Origin: Onchocerca volvulus
Taxonomy: Eukaryota; Nematoda; Chromadorea; Rhabditida; Onchocercidae
Assembly: GCA_000499405.2 (NCBI GenBank)
Contig: HG738146.1
Coordinates: 1-64,000 of the forward strand
Reading direction: 5' to 3'
Length of the DNA: 64,000 nucleotides
Below the pieces are notes generated by a model. It was not told the DNA's origin. It made no database searches and saw only the letters and a program-made list of their open reading frames with translations. Numbering within the stretch: the stretch's first letter is position 1; every line of letters begins with the position of its first letter. The position numbers and the translations under genes were made by a program. Below, in pieces: positions 48,618 to 60,200 of the stretch.

Positions 48618-50899
48618 TGTTTACTTTAATGCATTTTTGAAAATATTTTCTAATATGTAAATTTTCATTCAAAAAAATTTTTTTTATTGGAGAAAGAATT
48701 TTCTATTCATTATTATTTTCAATATTTTAATTAGGATAAACTGGATTTTTCTTTCATTTTGAATTTTTCGGATTTTTAATCTTACCATTTCCGCTTATTT
48801 TTTTTTTTTTAATGAGCAAACTATTTAAAAATAAAGTAAGTTAAGTGGAAAAAAAAACAGAAATAATAAACAAATAGTAAAATATTCATTTTTTAAATTA
48901 ATAAATTTTCTTTTTTTCTAACGAATCTATTTTGTTTTTCAAACATCTTCTTTTTCTAAAAAAATTTTTCTATTAATCATCACTAGCATTTTTTTTTTTA
49001 ATGAAAACATTTTAATTCAAGCTTAATTAATTTACTTATTTATTTTTCCATATTTGCTGCAATTAATTTATTTGGTTATTCAATATTTATAGTTTTTTTT
49101 TTTTTGCAAAAATTTCGCAAAATTTTCCAATTTCAAAAAAAAAAAGAAGGAAATATCTGATGCGATTTTGAATATGACTCTGTAAAATAGCAATTTAGAA
49201 TTTAAAAAAAAAAAAACAAAAAAAATCCAAGTTGCAAAAGTTTAAAAAAAACTAGTGTACAGTAATGTTGAGATTAAAAGATTATGATAATTGATTAATT
49301 TTTGAATAAATTTTTACTCATTTTAAATCGTATTCATAAATATTTTTAAATATGATACATTCTAACATTATTATCTAACCTTATTTAATTTCTCATTTCA
49401 TATTTTTCAAAATTGTATTATTATAACAAACTAATGAAAAATGAAATTTATGCAATGATTATTTTGAAATTTAAGGATTAAAATGAATTTAAATGAATTT
49501 ATTAAATACAATCTCTCAAATTTAAACTTCCAACAGATTCTTCCTAAGATCTACAAATTGTCTAATCATTGTTTTTGGAAATCAATGTAATTATTTTTCC
49601 TTCTGAATAACGATCCATTTCTTTTATCAATAAAGTTCTATTTTTTTTTTTTTTTTTGATATGTTAAGCCGCTTGAGATGATATAAAGCTTGATAATTCA
49701 TTTTCTGTATCAGTAAAGTTTTATTCTTTTGATATGATAAGCTGCTTAAAGCAACTTGAAACTTACTGATATATTATCAAAAAAAAAGTTGCATAAAACA
49801 AAAAAAATGATAAGTTGACAATATGATTTGATAAAAGACAAAAGAAAAAAGTTTTCTTGATGTAACAAACTTTTTCTCATATCATTTAAAGTAGATGTTA
49901 AATGATAAGAGAAAAAATAAAGGAAAAAGAAAAAATTAAATTTTTCAATGGTTATTTAATGAACAGCTGACATTTCGTTGACATTAAACATGAATTTATG
50001 TCAAAAATTTATTTATAAAATGGGAAAGGAAAAAATCTTCGAATGATGTGAATTGATGAAAACAAAACATTTTGAATTAATGAAAATAAAATAAATATTT
50101 TGATATAAATTATTTTTATTGATTAATTGTCCATAAAATATTCTATATATTCCATTTTAATATTCATCGATTCATATCAATTATTATCAATAATAAAATA
50201 TTTTATATCAAAATATTTGATTTTCATCAATTTATGTCAATTACAATCAATAAAAAAAAAAAATGCTTTATATTAAAATGTTTTATTTTCATTAATTCAC
50301 ATCATATATAATCGATAAAAAATTAGTAAAAATTTAAATAATTGATAAATTGATTTGCTTGATCAATGAATATTTTGCTTAAGTTGTAAATTTTCCTGAT
50401 TAATTATTATCATTTGTAACATTATGTTATGTAAATTATTGTTGGATTACTTTAATTTTTTTTTTTTTTTTTTTGTAATTGAATAAATACTTTCAATATT
50501 CTTCTAATCTTTATTTCCTTTTTTAACTGATAATTTAGTAAAGATTTCAAATAGAATAATTAGCAAAAAAAAAAAAAAATTTACTGATTATATATCTACT
50601 TCAAATTTTAAATTTAAATTTTAAATCTCATTATTACTAATATAAAATAAAATAAAATATACTAAAATCTTGAAAACATCCCGAGCACTTTAATTAAACA
50701 AATTCAAATGTGAAATAATGTATTTCTTAGTAGCAATAATATAACTATTAATTGAATTGCTAAAATGTTATGCAAAAAGAAAATTTATGGTCTTCATAAA
50801 CAAGGATGATAACGTAAATAGATTAAATGTTAATTTATCATTTAATTGAATTTGTCAAGTATTATACATTTGCATAAATATTTGCATTCTTTACAATCT
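48618..50899. other. Gene-free A+T-rich stretch
   Basis: No exon supported. Near 50040-50310 the phrase tttcatyaattcatatca/aaaatattttatat recurs in both orientations, so the region may fold back on itself. Confidence 0.4.
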
Positions 50900-51235
50900 T
50901 ACCTAGAAGACCATACTCAAATATTATTCTTGAGGTTAAATTCAATTATGAAATGTTAATGCTTAAAAACATGCTTAATTAGTTATCTAGAAGTTTATGC
51001 TTAATAATCTTAAGGTCAAAAATTAGTACTAAAATGTAAACGCTACAATTATAGCTAGATAGAAGATCGTGCTTAATAGTCTTGAGGTTAAATTCAATTA
51101 TGAAATGTAGATGCTTTGCAAAGATTTTAACGAAATGCTAAAAAGTCATGCTTAATTTTGCGATTAAAAATAAAAAGTCATGCTTAGTTTTGCGATCAAA
51201 AATAAAAAGTCATGCTTAGTTTTGCGACCAATTGC
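50900..51235. repeat. Two adjoining minisatellites (units about 75-80 bp and 33 bp)
   Basis: Three diverged copies of a unit running ctagaagatcatgcttaata, cttgaggttaaattcaatta, tgaaatgtagatgct start near 50903, 50987 and 51054. They are followed at 51139-51225 by three near-identical 33-nt units, aaaaagtcatgcttagtttt then gcgatcaaaaat. Confidence 0.8.
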
Positions 51236-51950
51236 AAAAACGCTACAAGTATGCTAGCTAGTTAGCATCCCCCCAAATTTCTTTCTACTTTCACAGCTCA
51301 TTCGACCTCTTGCATATTTCATCGCTTCTATTGACCTCTATGCTTTTCAAGTTTAGAATTGCTAGAGTTCGATGGATTGATAAGATAAGCTATCGATTGA
51401 TAATATCTAGCTCTCTATTATCATCCTCTTTCCGCTTCACTCGATTCCTCGACCGCCTGTTTTCCCGTTTATCCTGCAGCATTTTCATCCTCCATCAACC
51501 AACCTCCTTCCTTCCCGTAATCAACACGAAAATCTCACATTCCATCCTAACCAATTGATTGTTTGCTGCTTGTTGATTACTAGGCTTCATGGCCATATCT
51601 TTTCCTTTTTTCCCAAGTCTTTACTCTTTAGCCTAGAACAACCATTCTTTTAGCTTTCATTTCCAATAATTTATGATATATTTTCCTTTTTTTTTTTTCA
51701 ATTCCTATTTTTCATTTCAATTATTGTTATTAATTTCATTATAATTTAATTTCATCAACAATTTTCCACATTAATTCACATTTATTTAACTAACTTCATT
51801 ATTGCACTAAAAATTGATCAATGAATGGAAAAATAATAGAATATAAATTGTATGTTTATATTTTAATTTACTTCATTTCATTTACAGTTTTCTCTTTTCA
51901 ATTTCTATTTTTCATTTCAATTATTATTAACTAGTTGGAATCTATATAAA
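51236..51950. other. Pyrimidine-rich intergenic island
   Basis: About 51260-51660 is markedly C+T-rich on the plus strand and GC-richer than its surroundings. An open frame at 51310-51558 has no homology that I recognise and looks like a by-product of this skew. A catttcaattattgttatta phrase at about 51712 recurs at about 51910. It may be an unrecognised promoter, UTR or old element. Confidence 0.35.
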
Positions 51951-51967
51951 TAAAAATATAAGTTAGT

Positions 51968-52320
51968 CTATACAAATAAAAATGTAAATGCTCGTTTATT
52001 CAAAATCTTAAATCTTGAAAGTTCCCATCTATTGCTCTGAGATATAACGTTGCATTCGAATACGCTCATGTTTTTACATATTTTTCACTAGACAGCTACT
52101 TTGCAGAAAGTAGGCGTGATCAATAGATTAAGTCCGCTCACTTTTTTTTACCTATCACAAATTGATGAGTAAAAGAAAGATATAGATATATCAATATATA
52201 GAAACATGCGCCTATTCGAATGCAACGTTATGTCAAAATTTCAAATTAATCGATGAAGAATTTGAAATTTTGTGTCAAAATGAACAACTAATACTTACAT
52301 TTTTATTTATATAAATTTTA
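51968..52320. mobile_element. Fold-back element of the same family as the left window end
   Basis: The left arm (tatacaaataaaaatgtaaa tgctcgtttattcaaaatct, 51969-52008) is inverted at the right end (about 52280-52315, ending acatttttatttatataaa). Further inside, gcattcgaatacgctcatg (left) pairs with catgcgcctattcgaatgc (right). Both arms match 1-222. It is a MITE-like foldback with no coding capacity. Confidence 0.7.
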
Positions 52321-52514
52321 TTACAATTTGATTTCATTGGCCATCTACTGCATTAGTTTATATTTGCTTAATTAGTCTTACTAGGTAAGACTGGTCTGTC
52401 TGTCCGTTTGCGAGAGTACTCTTTCTGAAAGATTGCACAAAAGCCAAATAAATCAATGGAAAAATAATGTTGTATTAAATTCTATTTTTTGCTCGTAATT
52501 TCGCTTCATTTCCA

Positions 52515-52790
52515 GTCTTCCTTTTTTTTTAATTTGTATTTTTTTTTTTTTAATTTCACTCATATTAATCTCATTTTATTTCGCATTCTGTCTAATTTGT
52601 ATTCATTTAATTGTCATTAAATGAATATAAATTAAGCAGAATGTGAAGTAAAATATTCATTTTTAATTAATTTTAAAAAAATTTATTCCATGAAATGAAT
52701 ATAAATTAGGCAGAATGCGAAATAAAATAAAATGAAACTAATATGAAGAAATAAGAAAAATACAAATTAAAAGAAATGAAAACTTTATAA
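52515..52790. repeat. Long imperfect inverted repeat with a third internal arm
   Basis: The left arm (about 52520-52612, including ttttatttcgcattctgtct aatttgtattcattt) is repeated inverted at about 52694-52785 (aatgaatataaattaggcag aatgcgaaataaaat). An extra inverted copy of its inner 40 nt is at 52617-52655. The arms can form a hairpin of about 90 bp. Confidence 0.75.
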
Positions 52791-53099
52791 TATTATTCCA
52801 TTATTCGTTCAATGTAGCATTAAATAATTAATTGGCCAATGAAAAATAATTTTGTGCGAATTTTATTTTTTTCGTTTGATTTTTTTAAATTTTATTTTAA
52901 TTCAGTAATTATAATTTAATTTGTTAAGTAATATAATTTTTAAATAATTTACATTTAATTTGCTTAAATTTATTTAAATTTAACTATTCAGTTAAATGAC
53001 AATATAAGGAAGGAATGAACTGAGATAAATAATTTGATAACAATGATTATTGTTAAATGCAATAATTTATCAAATTATCTCTGTAATATTATAGAAGGT

Positions 53100-53260
53100 A
53101 ATAATAGTTGCAATATTTCACTTAAATTTAGTCCGTTTAATTTGATCAATAATTTTATTCAATTCCATTTAATTTGATCAAGTCTTGTTAAGTTCCATTT
53201 AATTTGATCATGCTCTATTCATTTCCGTTTAATTTAATCAAACTTTATTAATTTTCCTTT
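53100..53260. repeat. Short tandem repeat ttccatttaatttgatcaa
   Basis: Four diverged copies of a 32-36 nt unit starting near 53130, 53163, 53196 and 53225. Confidence 0.75.
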
Positions 53261-54215
53261 CATTTATTTCAATCTATCATGTCATTATTTCAAATGAATC
53301 GATACTCATAATCTACTAGAATTTCAATTCATTCATATTTTGCAACAAAATATTCAATGACAATAATAATTTGCCGAAATGTTGATAATATTCATCCATA
53401 ATTGCTTCTTTTTCTTTGTTATGCATTGTGTAAAATCAAGTTTTTAACCGGAAATACTGACGAAAAATTACGGACATATAATGGAGATACGCTAATTATC
53501 CTATCGTTCTATTTCCATCTATCTAGGTTTCACTTTTATTTTTTTTTTTTATTTGATTCTCTTTAATTGGTTAAAATTGATTATTTATATTTATTCATTT
53601 CTTCATACTTTCACTCTTTCTTTTTCCCTCCTCCTTTCTCCCTCTTTCTTCCTCTCAGTTTATTATTGTTTATAGTTCATTGGAACGAAAACGAACAACT
53701 TTTTTCTGGCGTAATTTTGATCTTTTAGATTGAAATAATTATCTTTTTCAAAGTTCATTTCTCTCTATTTGATTGTGTGTTTTTTAATTTCGAATTATTT
53801 ACTTTTAATTTTAAATTAAACTTCTTCACTTATACTTTTATGGAAAATGATACTTTTGGCGGGAAATTATTTGATAATTTATTCGTTTTTTCTTAATTGA
53901 ACATTGCTTCTTCTTGCTATTGTGACTTGGTTAAGGTCAGCACTAGGCTTTATTAGATTTATCTGATATTTTACACACAATATCGTGCTTATATAATGGT
54001 AAAGATTAAATAAAAACACCCGATACATAATAGAAAGTATTAATAATAGTTGTTTGAAGGTTTACGACGTTGTCATACTTTCCTTTTCAAACCATCGTTC
54101 ATGTTATTTACCGTCGAAATCGTCTTTGAAATCGGATTGGAACTGAACTGTCGCTAATACTAATCTTAAAAACTGATTTTGGTTAACTCGAAAAATCCCT
54201 TTTTATACGGATAAT
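53261..54215. other. Intergenic stretch with a C+T-rich tract
   Basis: A pyrimidine tract ending tctcAG lies at about 53615-53660, but no exon follows it convincingly. The part at 53930-54215 is GC-richer and precedes the repeat copy at 54216, possibly as part of the same decayed element. Confidence 0.35.
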
Positions 54216-54480
54216 CTTTGATCTTAGTAGTGAGTACAAGCTTACTGGCCATATGTTAGCCATGCAAAAATTTGGTTATAAGGACGAAAGATGAGAAGGA
54301 CAATGCTTGCAATAGGTTTTTAGTCTTGAAAACAAACATTCCAGACAATTAACATGAATTTTTCAAAATTTCAAACAATGCACACATAAGCTTTATTAGC
54401 AGATCGGAAGATGAGAGAACAAAGACCTTTGTGCCACGACAAATAAATGATTCATTCATCTGAGAAATATTACAAATTTC
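54216..54480 (+). repeat. Dispersed repeat (partner at 41861-42040)
   Basis: Same orientation as the copy in Kazal intron 6, with a longer middle block. Shared 20-mers include cagatcggaagatgagagaa. Confidence 0.8.
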
Positions 54481-55428
54481 TACTGTACGAAATATTTGTA
54501 TTGTTTCTCATATTTACATGATAAAATATTTCGATTTTATCAATAATTTTTGATTTAAAAAATAATTGATCATAGTTAACATTTTTTATTAATTTTTCCT
54601 TTGCATTATTTTTTTTTTTTAATTTTGAATTTTCTTGATTTTTGTTTAAAATATAATTAAATCTTTAGAAAAAAAAATCATTAGTAAACATACATTGCTA
54701 TTATGAAATTTTCCACTAAAATTCGATAAAATGTTGCGAAATTTTTCGCTAAAATTTGGTAAAATTCGAAATTAAATTATTTTTTTCCATTCAATTGAAG
54801 AGGGAAAAAAAGTCCACAATGAAATAATTATATTTTAAAAGTGAAAATTTTGGAAAATTCACTTTTTTTTTATTATCCAAAATTATGGTAGATAAAAAGA
54901 AAAAAAAAAGATGATAGGACAGTTATTTCTTTGAAATTTAATTTGAATGTTTATTGAACAAAAATTTTAATGTAAACATTTCATATGTAACAATTTCATT
55001 TTTTGTAATTCAGTAGTAATGAATGAACTTTCAAAAACTAGAATTTATGAAATTATAATTATTATTCGATAAGAATTAATAATTTTTTTTTTAATAAATA
55101 CTATGAAAAAAAAAAAAAACAAAGATATTACCTATATCTATATTATATGAATAAACCTATATCTATATTATATGAATAAGAATGCAAATATTGATTGTTT
55201 TTTTTTTTTTTCAAATTTATCGCCGATTATTTTGAAATTTTGAAACAATGTTGAATTCGAATAAGTATGTGTTTTTATATAGATACCTATCTTTTTTTTT
55301 ACTTGTCACATATGTGACAGGTAATTATTAAGTAAAATGGCAATTATCGAACGGTATTTATCGGTCACCTTTGAACTTTTCGAACTAGTTTTCAACTTTT
55401 CCCTGCCAATCTTTTCTTTCCTCTTCCC

Positions 55429-55461
<33 letters not shown>

Positions 55462-56029
55462 TGTCCCTCTTTACGAACTCTTCTTTTCTTCATTGCAATA
55501 AGAAAGCACATTGATATTATTGCCAACATTTCTGAATCATCGTAATTTCATTTCAAAATTTCATTTTCATCCCTTGCATACTTACCATTACTATTTTAAT
55601 TTAATTAATTAATTAATCGATCATTCATTTCTAGTAAATTCGAAATGCATGAAAGTTTTAAATAATAGAATGCTAGCATTTTCTAACATAAAATAGATTA
55701 AAATCATTCATTTGTCCTTAACCCTAATTTTCAATTTCTCCCTTCTCCTTTCCATCTAATTTTATTTCTATTCCAATTGGAATTTGTAATTTTATCCCAT
55801 ATTTTTTCTTGATTTAATCATTTATTCAATACTATTTTCCTCTCTCCTCCTTTTTCATGCTAATTAATAAATGATTTAATGAATTATTGAATAGATTTGC
55901 TAAGCTTACTATTTGCTATCTTAAATTTTGAATATAAATTCAAATTCAATTAAATAATCTTTTTTCTTTTCTTTAGATTTTATACTGCATTATATGTTTT
56001 CGCAAAAATCACATCATTGTTATTTATAC
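54481..56029. other. Gene-free stretch with a (CT)n microsatellite
   Basis: A (CT)n/(CCCT)n tract lies at about 55425-55463 within a pyrimidine-rich region (55400-55490). No exon supported. Confidence 0.45.
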
Positions 56030-56460
56030 TTAATTAGTAATCATTTAATAATGACGAATTATTAGTAAACAAATTTGAGTAAACCATTAATATTAATGAG
56101 TTATCAATAAAGTAAATCGATCCTGATAAATTTGAACGGCATTAACGAGTTATCAGTAAATTAATTGTGGTAAATTATCAGTGATTAATGGATTATCAGC
56201 AAATCAATCTCGGTAAATTATTAGTATTAATCGAATTATCAGTGGAACAATTTTGGTAAATTGTCGGTATTAACGAATTATTGATTTCAATCAACCTAAT
56301 CAATTTTTAACAGATTACCAGTAAATTTATTTTAATAAATTATTAATATGAACGAATTATTAGTAAATGTGTTTTGATACATTTGTTCGTATTAATGAGT
56401 GATCAAGAAATTGATTTTAATTTTAATTAATACAAGTTTATCAATATTAATCAGATCATT
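56030..56460. repeat. Diverged tandem repeat, unit about 55 bp
   Basis: About seven copies of a unit based on attaatgagttatcagtaaa followed by ttaattttggtaaattatta. Copies vary strongly, so this is an old array. Confidence 0.75.
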
Positions 56461-57048
56461 TATCACTTTTTTTTTTGTTTTATTTAAAACATTGTATAAA
56501 ATAAAATCTAAAGTCGCAATTTTTCACTATGACATTATCCTGTTTTTTTTTTTTTCGTTTTATACAATTATTAATTATTAATTTGCTCAGTTCAATTTTT
56601 TTTCTCCAACTTTAAGAATTTATTTTAATAATTTACTTTTTTGTAATTATAATTCGCTAATTTCTTAATTTCTTTAATTCCTAATCACTTTTTTAACACT
56701 TGGTTGAGTTATTAATTCATTAGGTTTTTTTTATTTTTTTATTTTCTTTTTTTGAAGAGAAAACGAAAAAAAAGTTTGCAAAACTTTTTTCTGTTGTCAA
56801 AATTTATTTATTATTTTACCCATTACTACATTACTTTTGCTTATTTAATTTATTAGATTAATGATTTAAAAAAAAAAAGGATTTTTCGTCATTTTTATCA
56901 ATTTTTCTATTTTTTTTCTATTTTATATATTCTTTAGAAGCCATTTTTAATCATATCTATTTTTTTAATTTTTTCCAATCATTCTAAATATTCTTTCAAA
57001 AAAAAAAAAAGAAAAAAAAGAATTAAAAATAATTGTTAAATGTAATAA

Positions 57049-57190
57049 TTCATTTGATACGTTATTTTATTTAGATAATTTTAATAATCATTTGATGCGT
57101 ATTTTATTTAATTTTTTGATTATTTAATTTTTTAATCATTCGGTACGTATTTTATTTAATTTTTTAATCATTCGATATTTTAATTTATTT
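57049..57190. repeat. Tandem repeat just upstream of the cathepsin F start
   Basis: Four copies of an aatcattcgatacgtatttt atttaattttt unit at 57049-57190, ending about 25 nt before the ATG, where promoter or trans-splicing signals would be expected. Confidence 0.75.
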
Positions 57191-57215
57191 AATTTAAAAA
57201 TTATTAAGGTTATAA

Positions 57216-60200
57216 ATGTTACTACTTCGACTAACAACAGCTCTAATTGCTTTAGCAAATTTTGGAGTAATATTAAGCAATAATATTATAAATAATACTA
57301 AAGAACATGAAATTGATTCAAACAATCAAGAATTATCAATCGATCATGCGAAAGATTTGCGACAATCATTCTTGATTGGTGGAAAACATGACGTGGAACA
57401 AGTTGATAGCAAAGAATTTGAGGTATTATTCGTATTATCAATAGCTGATAAAAAAAAAAATTTTCATTTAAAAGATGATTTCTGATGTGATAATTTTTAA
57501 CGAAACAGATATATTTTTTAAAAAAAAAATTTTTTTTGGGTAAACTAAGAGAATTATTTTTCACATATTTATCTAATTGATCCATTTAAATATAAAAAGT
57601 TTATATCATATTTTCAATCTTTAATCTTTAATATTTTTTAGTAATAATAAATTAATTAAAATATTTTTTTGTTTAACATTATTGTTTAGATTATTGTTCT
57701 CAATCAAGAATTTCATTGTTACAATATATCTGGATACGTATCAACTTATCTTTTATCACTTAAAGAAAGCATATTTTCAGAAATGATAACATCAGTTTAA
57801 AAAAAAAAAAAAAAATAAGATAATAACTGCTCATTTTTTTTGCAAAAATCTTGCAAATGCAATTTTTGCATGTTTCTTGCATATGCATGTTGAGATAAAA
57901 TATATCGAACTGCAGAATGCATTCGCCATCAGCAATAATGAATATAGATTGAATTATAAATCATTGATTTTTGGACTTTTTAATTTTTTTTAAATAAATT
58001 TTTATTTAATTTAAAGGTTAAATTATTTAAAGGATCAAAAATTTATTTAAAAGACCAAATTTTATTTTTTTTTTAAAGGTTAAAGGTTAAGGTGGTGAAT
58101 GTTAAAATTTTATTTCTCCTAATTAAATTTTAGGATATGTCATGGCGTGCTGCGACGGAAATGAATCGAGCGTCAAATGACGCATATCATTGGATACCTG
58201 TGAAAGTTTTACGTATAACGTCGCAAGTAGTAGCTGGTATCAAATATGTCCTTGATGTTCTTGTGGCACAATCAAATTGTACGAAAAATGTACGTAAATT
58301 TTATAATTATTTCTTTTTTTGGACTTCAACAAAAAAAAAAAAATTTGATCTTTAAAAGATCAAAGCGTTTTTTTTTTTAATTCGAATTTAAAAATTGTTA
58401 CATTTAATATATACAAAGAAATTGTTGCTAAGGAAAAAAAAAAAAATTCTCCCAAAAGAGCAATTTTTTCTTTTTTTTTAATTTAAGATATCTGGATATT
58501 TTCTTTTTTTTATAGAGAAAGAATTTATCGCTGGTAAAATAATTTAATTTGCAATTTAATTTAATTTTATTAAAATAATTTAATTCGCTGGAAGAAAATA
58601 GAGAAATATTTTATGGCATAATCTTTAGCAAAAATTTTTTAATAATCTTGATAAAAATTTTTCTCCGAAGTTTTTTTTTTTTTTTTTTATAATTTATGAA
58701 GTGTTTTTGTTCATCTTTCGTACATTTTTTTTTTCGGCGAAAAAAATAATTTGAAATTTCAGTCAATTTCTCATGATGATGTACGAATTTCGGATTGCAA
58801 AGACATTGGAAATTCTGAACAACAAGTAAGTTATTTAAGTTATTTCAAATTTTAAGTTTCAAATTTTCTTTCTTATAATCATATTTATTGATTTATTCAA
58901 GTAATATGAAATAAATGATCAAAACAGGACGATAGATCATGACAAGAATTTGATCATCTAAAACAATTATCAAATAACATGATAATTTTAACAAAGAATT
59001 ATCAAATACTATGATAATTTTGATAAAGAATTATCAAATAGCACGATAATTTTAACAAAGAATTATCAAATACTATGATAATTTTAACAAATATGATAAT
59101 TTTAACAAGTTAAATCAAACTTCGTAAAAATTGGTCGCTTAGGAGAAAGACCGATGATTTAATTATGAAATTCTTGTGATTGATTAGATTGTTCTGCAAT
59201 GATATGATTAAAATCAACTTTAATTAAGCTGTAAAATTTATTAATTATCATAATATGATGATTATAATTATAGATTATAAACTAAACAGTAGGAAAAAGT
59301 TTTATGCCCCTAATCAATCAGCATAAAATAGATATTTAAATAATATTTTAATTTCTACTTTTTAACTTTTATCGGAATTTTCAGAATTTTCTTTTTTTCT
59401 TTTTTTTTTTCTTTAATATAAAAAAAGAAAAGAAATTATATTTTATAATTTTTTTCTGAAAGAAAAGTTCATTTTTTTTTCTTTTTCAACAGGTTTGCCG
59501 ATTTGAAATATATCAAAAAGAGTGGGAAAATTTTGAAGAAATAACAAATATTGGATGTGATAAGGAACATTTAACCAATTCTGAACGTCAAATAGAGTAA
59601 GGTTTTTCGAAAGTTTCAAAAATTTTTTGATAATTTCTAAAATAATCATAAAAAAAATAAAAACAAAAACAAAAAAAAAAACACTTTTGAAATAATTTTT
59701 GATAAAATGTTAATATTTGATTTAATTTCGAGCGCGATAAGTTAAAAAATCCAAGTTTAATTCCCGCTATTTTAAGGATTTCTTTTTTTATTCAAAAATG
59801 AGGGAAAATTTGTTTTTTTTTTCTTTTTGAAGTAGTGTTAATTTGAAAAATTTGTTTTTCTGTTTTTTTTTTTGTCATGTCAAAAAAAAATTTTTTTTTT
59901 TAATAAAATAATTTGAAAAAAAAAACTTTTGAAATAAATTTTAGACCAAAAATTGTTACCGAAGGACATCGTCTTCGTAATAATATGGATAAATTAGCTA
60001 TAAAAATTGGCCATCGATATTACGAACCAACACAAACAATTATGGAAAAAGATTTCACTTCATGGAATTTATTTGGAAATTTTATTCAAGAGTATGAAAT
60101 TTTATCATTTTTTTTGAGATGCATAGAATAAATTTGAAATTTTCGAGATAAAAAAAAAAAAATTAATTAATTAATTATTTAATAATAATTAACAATTCAG

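Noticed and set aside
51139..51225. Regular 33-nt direct repeats, CRISPR-like at first sight
   Set aside because: Units are directly adjacent with no unique spacers, and the genome is eukaryotic; a minisatellite.
51310..51558. 82-codon Ser/Leu/Arg-rich open frame
   Set aside because: Follows from strong pyrimidine skew; no recognisable domain, no splice partners.
53615..53662. Pyrimidine tract ending tctcag as a possible splice acceptor
   Set aside because: No open, protein-like frame follows, and no donor or partner exon could be paired.
57298..57585. 95-codon minus-strand open frame
   Set aside because: Antisense of cathepsin exon 1 and its intron; the plus-strand exon has signal peptide, phase and splice support.
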